Below are positions 1 to 5,728 of a stretch of 5,873 bases of DNA, piece by piece; position 1 is the first letter of the stretch, and each line of letters opens with the position of its first letter. The stretch is from Deltaproteobacteria bacterium (lineage in GTDB: Bacteria > Desulfobacterota > Dissulfuribacteria > Dissulfuribacterales > QOAL01): assembly GCA_026988585.1 (NCBI GenBank), contig JALSKY010000252.1, forward strand, positions 1 to 5,873, written 5' to 3'. The notes under the pieces are model-generated. The model was not told where the DNA came from. It searched no databases and saw nothing but the letters and a program-made list of their open reading frames with translations. The position numbers were made by a program, and so were the translations under genes.

Positions 1-682
1 CAGGCTGCTGGCTCTCTGCCAGGACGCCGCTGCCGGTATAGGCAATGCGCGCATCAGCGATTCTCGTGGAAGATATCTGGTTCCCTGGTTCAATATCCGC
101 CGGCCGCACAATGCCGGACAGCACGATATACTGCGTTTCATTGTTGATACTGAGTTCCCTGGTGCCGCGTATCAGGAGGTTTCCTCCTGGCAGGACCTGC
201 ATTACCCTCACAGATATGGTGCCCTTGATATTGGTATCCCTGGTGGTGCTTCCCTTGCCCTGGAAATTGTTCTTGCCGCTGCCGCCAAGTGCCTTGGTGG
301 CATCTATCTTGGTGCCATATTTCTTATCGAACTTCTTGTTGAACTCCAGCCCAAATATCCCTGTAAGTCCGAGATTTGCGTCAGCTTTCCTGCCTGTTTT
401 GGTGTCCACATTCTTGCTGGCCTTGAGATCCTCTTCTATGCGTACGGTCAGGACATCTCCAATCCGCTTGGCCCTGAAATCCGCCACCAGGCTGCCTGAG
501 CTGTCAGGATCGAAGAGCGAGCCCTCTTTAGGGGTATGGGGCACTACAGGAATGGGCGTGTAAAGGGGGCGTGCCAGGTCCTGCTGAACCGCATGTTTCT
601 GAGCGTTTGGCGGGATGCAACCTGAAAGTAGCATCATGCCTATGGTTGCAGCAACAAGCCATCCAAATCCATCTGTGCGCAT
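1..682 (-). CDS. flgH: FlgH, flagellar L-ring lipoprotein (3' end cut by window edge)
   Basis: FlgH forms the L ring in the outer membrane, the outer part of the bushing around the flagellar rod. The visible 227 residues have a hydrophobic signal segment (about 8-19) ending in the lipobox LLSGC, so Cys22 should be lipidated by signal peptidase II. Family motifs follow: GSLF near 54-57, a DFRAKRIGDVLTV stretch near 68-80, NFQGKG near 139-144, LPGGNLLIRG near 164-173 and STRIADARIAYTGSG near 205-219. By comparison with the E. coli protein, only about 15-20 C-terminal residues lie beyond the left edge. The chosen ATG (682) has GGGAG at 691-695, 8 bases upstream. A second in-frame ATG at 715 has a GGAG only 4 bases upstream, lies 9 bases after the flgA stop, and would add 11 residues including three Lys. 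Frame is open throughout; no oddity seen. Confidence 0.95.
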   Translation of the reverse strand, partial: MRTDGFGWLVAATIGMMLLSGCIPPNAQKHAVQQDLARPLYTPIPVVPHTPKEGSLFDPDSSGSLVADFRAKRIGDVLTVRIEEDLKASKNVDTKTGRKADANLGLTGIFGLEFNKKFDKKYGTKIDATKALGGSGKNNFQGKGSTTRDTNIKGTISVRVMQVLPGGNLLIRGTRELSINNETQYIVLSGIVRPADIEPGNQISSTRIADARIAYTGSGVLAESQQP

Positions 683-690
683 AGTCTTTT

Positions 691-695
691 CTCCC
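691..695 (-). promoter_or_regulatory. Shine-Dalgarno for the downstream flgH start
   Basis: GGGAG lies 8 bases upstream of the ATG at 682, a better-spaced site than the GGAG 4 bases before the alternative ATG at 715. This is the main reason for choosing the shorter FlgH. The signal-peptide n-region would be more positively charged with the longer start, so the choice is not certain. Confidence 0.6.
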
Positions 696-724
696 TGTTT
701 AACTGCCTTTGTCATCTCTCTCCA

Positions 725-1489
725 TCAAAAGGCCACGGTTACAGTGCAGTTGTCTGCAACCCGGCCGATAATGAGTTTTCTGCTCATGAGATTTCTGACC
801 CTTATGGAGTCCCCTATGCCGCCATCCTCCATCACCTCTCCAGGAACCTTGATCTCCAAAGCCTTAGACGCAGCGACTATCATCACCCTCTGGCCCCGCT
901 TGAGTACTGTGGGTGGGCGCAGCAGGTCCGCATCAATGACCTGTCCGGATCGGATGGTCCGGCGGGCGGCCTTGCCCTCTACCTCAGCGAAGTCCTGGAT
1001 GAATCTGCCCCTGAGTCTTGATATTGGCATAAACCTTTCTGATAGATCAGCCTGGGTTATGACCTCTCCCTTCCTGATCTGGCGGGATGCAGTAACCACA
1101 GGCTGATAGACCTCTATGTATGCTGATGCCCGTGCCCGTCTCACCTCTACACCATCTATCTTTATAGATATGGTGCTGCTTACCCTTCCAAGATAGTGGC
1201 CGCGTCTTGGAGGCAGGATCTCTACAGAGAGCTCTCCCGGGGGGACCCATATAGTTGAGGGGAATATCCTGATACTGCTGATCTCCACGGCCTCCTCCGG
1301 CCACTGGGATCTGGATTTTAAAAATTCCACAAATTCTCTGGCAAGATATGCAGTTTCAACCTTCTGGCTGGGATTGCTGCTGCCATTCAGAAATGGGGTT
1401 GTCTCCGCCCTGCTGAAATCAGCAACAGTGCCAATCAAGAGCAAGTGGAACAGCAATAAAGGAAATCCAGACTTCATGGAAATTTTCAT
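725..1489 (-). CDS. flgA: FlgA, flagellar P-ring assembly chaperone
   Basis: FlgA is a periplasmic chaperone that helps FlgI assemble into the P ring around the rod. The 254-residue product has an N-terminal signal peptide: Lys2 and Lys6, a Leu-rich core at about 9-20, and a likely cleavage after Ala28 in SRA-ET. A divergent N-terminal domain (about 40-125) is followed by a SAF-type region with PVVTASRQIRKGEVI near 130-144 and GKAARRTIRSGQVIDADL near 172-189. The C-terminal part has RGQRVMIVA near 198-206 and IKVPGEVMEDGGIGD near 213-227, as usual for the FlgA family. The start is supported by AGAGGT at 1497-1502, 7 bases upstream; Met5 is an alternative with little effect on the mature protein. 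It lies 33 bases after flgG and just before flgH, the normal place for it in a rod/ring operon. Confidence 0.95.
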   Translation of the reverse strand: MKISMKSGFPLLLFHLLLIGTVADFSRAETTPFLNGSSNPSQKVETAYLAREFVEFLKSRSQWPEEAVEISSIRIFPSTIWVPPGELSVEILPPRRGHYLGRVSSTISIKIDGVEVRRARASAYIEVYQPVVTASRQIRKGEVITQADLSERFMPISRLRGRFIQDFAEVEGKAARRTIRSGQVIDADLLRPPTVLKRGQRVMIVAASKALEIKVPGEVMEDGGIGDSIRVRNLMSRKLIIGRVADNCTVTVAF

Positions 1490-1522
1490 GGCTTTGACCT
1501 CTTTTGTTGCTGCTGGCTCAGG

Positions 1523-2302
1523 TTATCGCTTGAGATTGTTGGCAATGGCCATCATCTCATCTGCTGTTTGAACCGTTTTGGAGTTGAGTTCATAGGCACG
1601 CTGTGTAACTATCATGTCAACCATCTCCTGGACCACATCCACGTTGGACTGTTCCAGAAAACCCTGGGCAATAGTGCCGAAATTCTCAGTACCTGGATTG
1701 CCCTCCGTGGGTGCACCTGATGCCTCGGTCTCAGCAAAGAGATTGCGGCCAATGCTCTTTAGCCCTGCGGGATTTGGAAAGTCCGTGATGGTTAGCTGGA
1801 CAGTAGCCAGGGCCGTGCCGTCCTGACCCGTAGCAGTGAGCAGGCCATAAGGATCTATAGAGATCACCACTGTGCCATCCGGTACTGAAAATTCCGGCTG
1901 AAGCCTGTCTCCATTGGATGTGACCACATATCCATCCTTGTCCAGCTTGAAGGCACCTGCCCTGGTATAGTAATCCTCACCATTGCTCAGAACCTTAAAG
2001 AAACCCCTGCCTTCAATGGCCCAGTCCAGCTCATTGCCGGTGTTCTGATAATCTCCCTGGGTAAATATCTTGTAAACTGCTGCAGGCCTGGAGCCCAGCC
2101 CGATCTGCATCCCTGTGGGCACCTGGGAGCCATCCCCGTTCTCTGTCCCAGGCATTCTCAGGGTCTGGTAGATCAGGTCCTCGAAATCCGCACGGCTCCT
2201 TTTGAAACCTGTGGTCTTGGCATTGGCCAGGTTGTTTGCGATAACATCCAGGTTGGTCTGCATGCTGTTCATTCCGGTAGAACCGGTCCACAATGCCCTC
2301 AT
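1523..2302 (-). CDS. flgG: FlgG, flagellar distal rod protein
   Basis: FlgG builds the distal rod, the drive shaft that passes through the P and L rings to the hook. It is exported by the flagellar type III apparatus without a cleaved signal. The 259 residues match the family's usual length of about 260. The N-terminal rod motif ANNLANAKTTGFKRSRADFEDL sits at about 22-43. The FlgG-type insert (roughly 48-70, with VPTGMQIGLG) separates it from FlgF. A middle domain contains AIEGRGFFKV near 95-104 and YYTRAGAFKLDKDGYVVT near 111-128. The C-terminal helix contains LEQSNVDVVQEMVDMIVTQR near 216-235 and AYELNSKTVQTADEMM. The start at 2302 has AAAGGAG at 2313-2319, with 10 bases between it and the ATG. 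It follows flgF by 85 bases, the widest gap inside this operon. Sequence appears intact. Confidence 0.97.
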   Translation of the reverse strand: MRALWTGSTGMNSMQTNLDVIANNLANAKTTGFKRSRADFEDLIYQTLRMPGTENGDGSQVPTGMQIGLGSRPAAVYKIFTQGDYQNTGNELDWAIEGRGFFKVLSNGEDYYTRAGAFKLDKDGYVVTSNGDRLQPEFSVPDGTVVISIDPYGLLTATGQDGTALATVQLTITDFPNPAGLKSIGRNLFAETEASGAPTEGNPGTENFGTIAQGFLEQSNVDVVQEMVDMIVTQRAYELNSKTVQTADEMMAIANNLKR

Positions 2303-2312
2303 ATCCTTTGCT

Positions 2313-2319
2313 CTCCTTT
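2313..2319 (-). promoter_or_regulatory. Shine-Dalgarno of flgG
   Basis: AAAGGAG ends 10 bases before the flgG ATG. A second AAAGGAT nearer the ATG is too close to act alone. The long spacing is slightly off the usual optimum but the motif is strong. Confidence 0.65.
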
Positions 2320-2338
2320 AGCTGATTGTTGTCATGTT

Positions 2339-2355
2339 GGTTTCAAACAGAAACC
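2339..2355 (-). other. Small hairpin in the flgF-flgG spacer
   Basis: On the transcribed strand GGTTTC-TGTTT-GAAACC can form a perfect 6-base-pair stem with a 5-base loop. It is followed by AACATGAC, not a U-tract, so it is not an intrinsic terminator. It sits in the middle of the 85-base spacer between flgF and flgG, the rest of which holds only the flgG Shine-Dalgarno. It could affect mRNA stability or processing, or be chance. Confidence 0.35.
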
Positions 2356-2387
2356 CAAATTGCAAACTACAAGTTGATAAAGAACGG

Positions 2388-3149
2388 TTACCGTACCTTG
2401 CCTACCTGATTAACCGCCTTGTCATCCAACTGATCTGCTGCCTGCAGGGATTTCTGCTGCATCTCATAGCCCCTGTAGAGATCTATGAGCTGCACCATCT
2501 GTTCAGCAGGGTTTACGTTGGAACCCTCGATATATCCCTGGCGGAGAGAGGGCTCCATGACCTGTTCAGGACCGGAGGCCTTTGTCGCTGAGAACATATT
2601 CTTTCCCACCCTTTTGAGCCCCTGAGTATCCTGGAATTTTACAACATCGATCTTGGCGACTGCGGTATCATCCACGAAGAAATAGCCATCATCACTGAGC
2701 CAGACTCCCTTGCCGGTGGTATCATCCAGCACAATAGGAGCTCCGTCACCCAGCACAGGATATCCTTCAGCAGTCACGAGCTGTTTCTGGTCATCAAGCC
2801 GGAATGAGCCTGCCCGGGTGTAGAAGGTATCTCCCCCAGGCCCTTGGATCTTGAAAAAACCTTGACCGCTGATCAGGATATCAAAGGGGTTTCCTGTAAA
2901 ACGTGCCGGACCCTGGGAAAAATCTGCCCATCCCTTCTCCATTTTGCCTGTTCTCGCTGTGTTGTCCTGGGTCCTGGAGAGAAACTCCTGGAAGGTCACT
3001 CTTGCCTGTTTGAAGCCGGTTGTGTTCATGTTTGATGTGTTGTTTGCTGCCACTTCCAGCTTTCTTTCCAGCATTATTGCCCCTTCCAGGGCCTCCATCT
3101 GTCCAAGCCTGCTGTATGGGTGGATGCCTGCAGGACTCGAAATGTTCAT
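2388..3149 (-). CDS. flgF: FlgF, flagellar proximal rod protein
   Basis: FlgF is a proximal rod subunit exported by the flagellar type III apparatus. The 253 residues show the rod-family N-terminal motif as LEVAANNTSNMNTTGFKQ (31-48), which departs slightly from the common ANNLANxxTxGF. A middle domain contains ILISGQGFFKI near 91-101 and FYTRAGSFRLDDQKQLVTAEGY near 109-130. The C-terminal FlgF/G helix contains LRQGYIEGSNVNPAEQMVQL near 202-221, then IDLYRGYEMQQKSLQAADQL. It lacks the FlgG-specific insert and lies directly before flgG, which favours FlgF. About 17 residues precede the region where family alignments usually begin. The start at 3149 is strongly supported by AAAGGAGG 7 bases upstream and by a sigma-54 promoter just before it; Met18 has no good ribosome binding site. 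It is the first gene of the operon. Confidence 0.93.
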   Translation of the reverse strand: MNISSPAGIHPYSRLGQMEALEGAIMLERKLEVAANNTSNMNTTGFKQARVTFQEFLSRTQDNTARTGKMEKGWADFSQGPARFTGNPFDILISGQGFFKIQGPGGDTFYTRAGSFRLDDQKQLVTAEGYPVLGDGAPIVLDDTTGKGVWLSDDGYFFVDDTAVAKIDVVKFQDTQGLKRVGKNMFSATKASGPEQVMEPSLRQGYIEGSNVNPAEQMVQLIDLYRGYEMQQKSLQAADQLDDKAVNQVGKVR

Positions 3150-3156
3150 AGCGTGT

Positions 3157-3164
3157 CCTCCTTT
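3157..3164 (-). promoter_or_regulatory. Shine-Dalgarno of flgF
   Basis: AAAGGAGG is a full match to the anti-Shine-Dalgarno core, 7 bases before the flgF ATG at 3149. It decides the start over the internal Met18, and lies within the first bases of the transcript predicted from the sigma-54 promoter. Confidence 0.9.
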
Positions 3165-3176
3165 GAACAGGGTTAA

Positions 3177-3192
3177 AGCAGGAGGCGTGCCA
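3177..3192 (-). promoter_or_regulatory. Sigma-54 (RpoN) promoter of the flgFGAH operon
   Basis: The minus strand reads TGGCACG-CCTC-CTGCT. This matches the consensus TGGCACG-N4-TTGCW at every specified base except one (C for the first T of TTGC). The invariant GG (-25/-24) and GC (-13/-12) have the exact spacing. The predicted transcription start is near 3166, giving a leader of only about 17 bases that just contains the Shine-Dalgarno. Sigma-54 control of rod/hook genes by an NtrC-like flagellar activator is known in several proteobacteria; here the control is inferred from the motif and position. Confidence 0.85.
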
Positions 3193-3271
3193 TGATTTTC
3201 CTTTCAGGGGCAGAATTACAAGATGATAAAGATGACAGGGAAAAGGGAGATCAGAGTCTATCACGCAGATG

Positions 3272-3284
3272 TTGCATGCAGCAA
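3272..3284. promoter_or_regulatory. Candidate activator-binding inverted repeat 1
   Basis: TTGC-ATGCA-GCAA is an inverted repeat with 4-base arms that overlaps the 8-base palindrome TGCATGCA at 3273-3280. Its centre is about 110 bases upstream of the predicted sigma-54 start, the usual distance for an enhancer-binding protein site. The arms are short, so function is inferred from position only. Confidence 0.35.
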
Positions 3285-3327
3285 AAAGATCCGGCAGAGA
3301 TGGAAATTGTGAGAATGGGAGAGAGAT

Positions 3328-3342
3328 TGGTGTCTTTCACCA
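3328..3342. promoter_or_regulatory. Candidate activator-binding inverted repeat 2
   Basis: TGGTG-TCTTT-CACCA is an inverted repeat with 5-base arms and a 5-base spacer, the same spacer length as the repeat at 3272-3284 and about 57 bases further upstream. The second arm is followed by GCAAT, roughly mirroring the ATT before the first. It could be an upstream activator site; it has no U-tract, so it is not a terminator. Confidence 0.3.
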
Positions 3343-3407
3343 GCAATACAGAGGCGAAGTTTTCCTGAATCTCTTATTGCCGCAGGCTGAGGCGGATTTT
3401 CATTCTT

Positions 3408-4712
3408 TTACCGGCTCAGTTGATGGGTGATCCTTCCCTGGCAGATGGTGAGTGCTGCGCGTCCGCGAACACGCCGGCCCAGAAAGGGGCTGTTGAAACT
3501 CCTGGACCTGAAGAGATCCCTGGTGATCTCATACTCAGTTTCCGGATCTATCACCGTGATATCTGCAGGTGATCCCTGTTTCAGGGAACCGCCATCCTGC
3601 CTGATGATGGAGGCTGGTGCGGTGGAGATCAGTTCCACCATCCTTAGCGGCGTGATGGCACCTTGTTCAACAAGCTCCAGGGTGAGGGGCAGGGCAGTCT
3701 CCAACCCGATGATCCCATTGGCAGCAGCCTCGAATTCGCACTCCTTTTCCAGGATGTCGTGAGGGGCATGGTCTGTGGCTATCGCATCCAGGGTGCCATC
3801 TGCAAGGGCCTGGATTATGGCCTCTCTGTCCTGTTCTGTCCTGAGGGGAGGGTTCATCTTGGCAAAGGTGTTGTATCCCTCCACCGCCTCCTCTGTCAGG
3901 GTGAAATAATGGGGCGCCGATTCTGCAGTGACCCGGACTCCCTGTTCTTTTGCCCTGCGTATTATCTCTATTGAGCCCTTGGTGCTGACATGGGCAATGT
4001 GGAGCCTTGCACCAGTAAGCTCTGCCAACTTGATCTCCCTGAAGATGGCAATCTCCTCTGCTGCAGCAGGTATGCCCCTGAGGCCAAGCCTGGTAGAGAC
4101 ATTGCCCAGATTCATACAGCCGTTTCTGCTCAGGGAAAGCTCTTCTGCATGGGAGATGATAAGGGCATGGAAATTCAGAGAATATTCCATTGCCAGGCGC
4201 ATTACCGCTGCATCTGAGACAGGAAGGCCATCATCTGAAAAGGCGATGGCCCCAGCGTCAAGAAGGTCTCCAAATTCTGTAAGGCTCTCTCCTGCCTGCC
4301 CCTTGGTAATGGCTGCAACCGGATAAACCCTGCAGCTCCCCTTTTCCTTTGCCCTGGCCAGGATGGACCTGGTTATCTCTGCTGAATCGTTTGGAGGCGA
4401 TGTATTTGGCATGGATGCCACAGCCGTAAATCCTCCGGCAGCGGCTGCCCTGGTGCCTGTTTCAATGGTCTCCTTGTATTCCTGTCCAGGTTCCCGAAGG
4501 TGAACATGGATATCTATCAGGCCTGGAACCACCCATTTCCCTGTGAGATCCAGGATCTCTCCCGAATCTGCAGATCCTGGAGGGGGGATCTGGTGGCCAA
4601 TAGCAGAGATCCTGCCATCTTCTACCAGGATATCCATGGGCTCCTGCTCTATCCCCTGGGAGGGATCTATCACTATTCCATGTTTGAGTAATAACCAGTT
4701 GTTGCGGTTCAT
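3408..4712 (-). CDS. pyrC: PyrC, dihydroorotase (class I)
   Basis: Dihydroorotase closes N-carbamoyl-L-aspartate to dihydroorotate, step 3 of UMP synthesis in the cytoplasm. The 434 residues have the length and order of bacterial class I enzymes in the amidohydrolase superfamily. Key residues are present: His69 and His71 in DIHVHLREPG, the Asp pair at 160-161 in AFSDDG, His188 in ISHAE, His241 in HIAHVST, and Asp314 in ATDHAPH. MNPPLR near 286-291 is the usual substrate-loop motif. A complete metal and catalytic set argues for an active enzyme and against the inactive PyrC-like subunit that accompanies PyrB in some bacteria. A short beta-sandwich part is formed by the two ends, including VIDP near 387-390. 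Its ATG overlaps the pyrB stop as ATGA, so translation is probably coupled. No terminator is seen after its stop. Confidence 0.97.
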   Translation of the reverse strand: MNRNNWLLLKHGIVIDPSQGIEQEPMDILVEDGRISAIGHQIPPPGSADSGEILDLTGKWVVPGLIDIHVHLREPGQEYKETIETGTRAAAAGGFTAVASMPNTSPPNDSAEITRSILARAKEKGSCRVYPVAAITKGQAGESLTEFGDLLDAGAIAFSDDGLPVSDAAVMRLAMEYSLNFHALIISHAEELSLSRNGCMNLGNVSTRLGLRGIPAAAEEIAIFREIKLAELTGARLHIAHVSTKGSIEIIRRAKEQGVRVTAESAPHYFTLTEEAVEGYNTFAKMNPPLRTEQDREAIIQALADGTLDAIATDHAPHDILEKECEFEAAANGIIGLETALPLTLELVEQGAITPLRMVELISTAPASIIRQDGGSLKQGSPADITVIDPETEYEITRDLFRSRSFNSPFLGRRVRGRAALTICQGRITHQLSR

Positions 4713-5668
4713 ACCTGCCTTTCCATATCTGGAGACCTCTCATCACCACTCTCTGCAATCAACAGAGAAAAGAGGGCCATTCTCACCGCCACTCCATTGG
4801 TAACCTGGTCCAGTATAAGTGATCTGCCGGAATCTGCCACATCTGGTGCAAGCTCAACGCCTCGGTTTATGGGGCCGGGGTGCATGATTATGGCATTTTC
4901 CTTGGCAGCCCTGAGACGTCTATTATTGATTCCGAATTTTCGGGCGTATTCCCGTTGAGACGGGAAAAGGGGGAGCCCCTGCCGCTCCCTCTGGATTCTC
5001 AGGGCCATTATGACATCTGCATCCTCGATGGCCTCTTCTACCCGCATCATCACTTCCACGCCTTCAGCAGCAAGGCCTGGTGGAAGCATGGTGCCTGGAC
5101 CGCAGACCGCAACTCTGGCCCCCATCTTTTGCAATCCTATGATATTGGAGTGAGCTACCCTGCTATGGGTGATGTCGCCGATTATGGCGACCTTCAGCCC
5201 CTTCAAGGAACCAAAGTGGTCCCTGATAGTGAGCATGTCCAGAAGTGCCTGGGATGGATGTTCATTTATTCCGTCTCCGGCATTTATGACACTACAATCC
5301 ACATGGCGGGCAATCAGATGGGGTGCGCCGGCCATGGAGTGGCGCATTACGATTATATCAGGCTTCATTGCCTGGATGTTGCGAGTGGTATCTATGAGGG
5401 TTTCCCCCTTGACGACGCTGCTCATGGACTTGGAGATGCCAACTGTATCTGCACTGAGTCTCTTGGCAGCCAGTTCAAAGGAGAGCTTGGTCCTGGTGCT
5501 GGGTTCAAAAAACAGAGTAACTATGGTCCTGCCCCTAAGAGGAGGAACCTTCTTTATGTGACGGTGAAGTATGGGTTTCAGGGATTCAGCAGTATCCAGG
5601 ATGAAACCTATCTCCTCTGCACTCATATCCCTGAGTCCGAGAATGTGTCTTATCTTCAGTTGCTCCAT
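4709..5668 (-). CDS. pyrB: PyrB, aspartate carbamoyltransferase catalytic subunit
   Basis: PyrB joins carbamoyl phosphate and L-aspartate to give N-carbamoyl-L-aspartate, the committed step of UMP synthesis. The 319 residues include the carbamoyl-phosphate loop FFEPSTRT (53-60), SSVVKGET (83-90, with the active-site Lys87), MRHS near 108-111, INAGDGINEHPSQALLD near 128-144 (with His137), GDITHSRVAHS (164-174), the aspartate-binding LRIQRER near 223-229 and HPGPINRG (263-270). All expected active-site residues are present. The start fits the family N-terminus, but its ribosome binding site is poor: only a GAAG about 10 bases upstream. The start codon can also pair within a small hairpin. The gene begins 20 bases after a terminator U-tract and overlaps pyrC by 4 bases. 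No pyrI regulatory subunit gene is adjacent in this window. Confidence 0.97.
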   Translation of the reverse strand: MEQLKIRHILGLRDMSAEEIGFILDTAESLKPILHRHIKKVPPLRGRTIVTLFFEPSTRTKLSFELAAKRLSADTVGISKSMSSVVKGETLIDTTRNIQAMKPDIIVMRHSMAGAPHLIARHVDCSVINAGDGINEHPSQALLDMLTIRDHFGSLKGLKVAIIGDITHSRVAHSNIIGLQKMGARVAVCGPGTMLPPGLAAEGVEVMMRVEEAIEDADVIMALRIQRERQGLPLFPSQREYARKFGINNRRLRAAKENAIIMHPGPINRGVELAPDVADSGRSLILDQVTNGVAVRMALFSLLIAESGDERSPDMERQV

Positions 5669-5678
5669 TTATCAATGG
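5665..5678 (-). promoter_or_regulatory. Small hairpin covering the pyrB start codon
   Basis: On the transcribed strand CCATT-GATA-AATGG forms a 5-base-pair stem with a 4-base loop. The 3' arm includes the pyrB ATG (5668-5666). With no strong Shine-Dalgarno nearby, pairing here could lower pyrB initiation. The stem is short and could be chance. Confidence 0.35.
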
Positions 5679-5682
5679 CTTC

Positions 5683-5700
5683 AGGCCGAAAAAAAGGCCT
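5683..5700 (-). promoter_or_regulatory. Alternative hairpin competing with the terminator before pyrB
   Basis: On the transcribed strand AGGCC at 5700-5696 can pair with GGCCT at 5687-5683, placing the U-tract in the loop. This uses the 3' arm of the terminator stem, so the two structures exclude each other. The alternative is weaker (5 pairs against 8), so it would need help, for example from a ribosome or protein blocking the 5' arm, to prevail. Confidence 0.35.
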
Positions 5701-5720
5701 CCATCTTTTGAAGGAGGCCT
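5689..5720 (-). terminator. Intrinsic terminator after the oxidoreductase gene, before pyrB
   Basis: On the transcribed strand the arms AGGCCTCC (5720-5713) and GGAGGCCT (5702-5695) form a perfect 8-base-pair stem with a 10-base loop, followed by six more U residues (5694-5689). It begins 8 bases after the stop codon of the upstream gene and ends 20 bases before the pyrB ATG. It has no T-tract in the other direction. It either ends the upstream operon or acts as an attenuator for pyrBC. Confidence 0.9.
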
Positions 5721-5728
5721 GTTCAGCT

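Larger units (their letters stand above)
3150..3407. other. pyrC-flgF intergenic control region
   Basis: This 258-base stretch holds no supportable gene. The longest minus-strand reading frame starting at a GTG (3340) is 29 codons without a clear ribosome binding site. The region carries the flgF Shine-Dalgarno, a sigma-54 promoter and two inverted repeats. No intrinsic terminator for pyrC is visible on the minus strand: a CCGC/GCGG pairing at 3380-3395 lacks a U-tract in that direction. Confidence 0.7.

Noticed and set aside
560..580. CTGGCACG on the minus strand inside flgH
   Set aside because: There is no GC at the required distance; the downstream bases read CTTTA.
45..1106. Long plus-strand open frames (for example 45-563 and 615-1106)
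   Set aside because: They are antisense to clear FlgH and FlgA coding sequence and show no recognisable protein motif.
1415..1440. TGGCAC on the minus strand near the start of flgA
   Set aside because: The -12 position reads GA, not GC, so the essential second element is missing, and the site is inside the coding sequence.
3254..3340. 29-codon minus-strand reading frame beginning with GTG in the pyrC-flgF gap
   Set aside because: It has no convincing Shine-Dalgarno and no recognisable features, and it overlaps the candidate regulatory repeats.
3380..3395. CCGC/GCGG hairpin after pyrC as a terminator
   Set aside because: Only four base pairs form, and a T-rich run follows only in the plus direction, where no gene is present to be terminated.
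3783..3798. A second sigma-54-like match on the minus strand inside pyrC (TGGCACC-N4-ATGCG with correct GG/GC spacing)
   Set aside because: It lies within conserved dihydroorotase codons (DGTLDAIA), about 600 bases from flgF, and matches the consensus less well than the site at 3177-3192; best explained by coding constraint.
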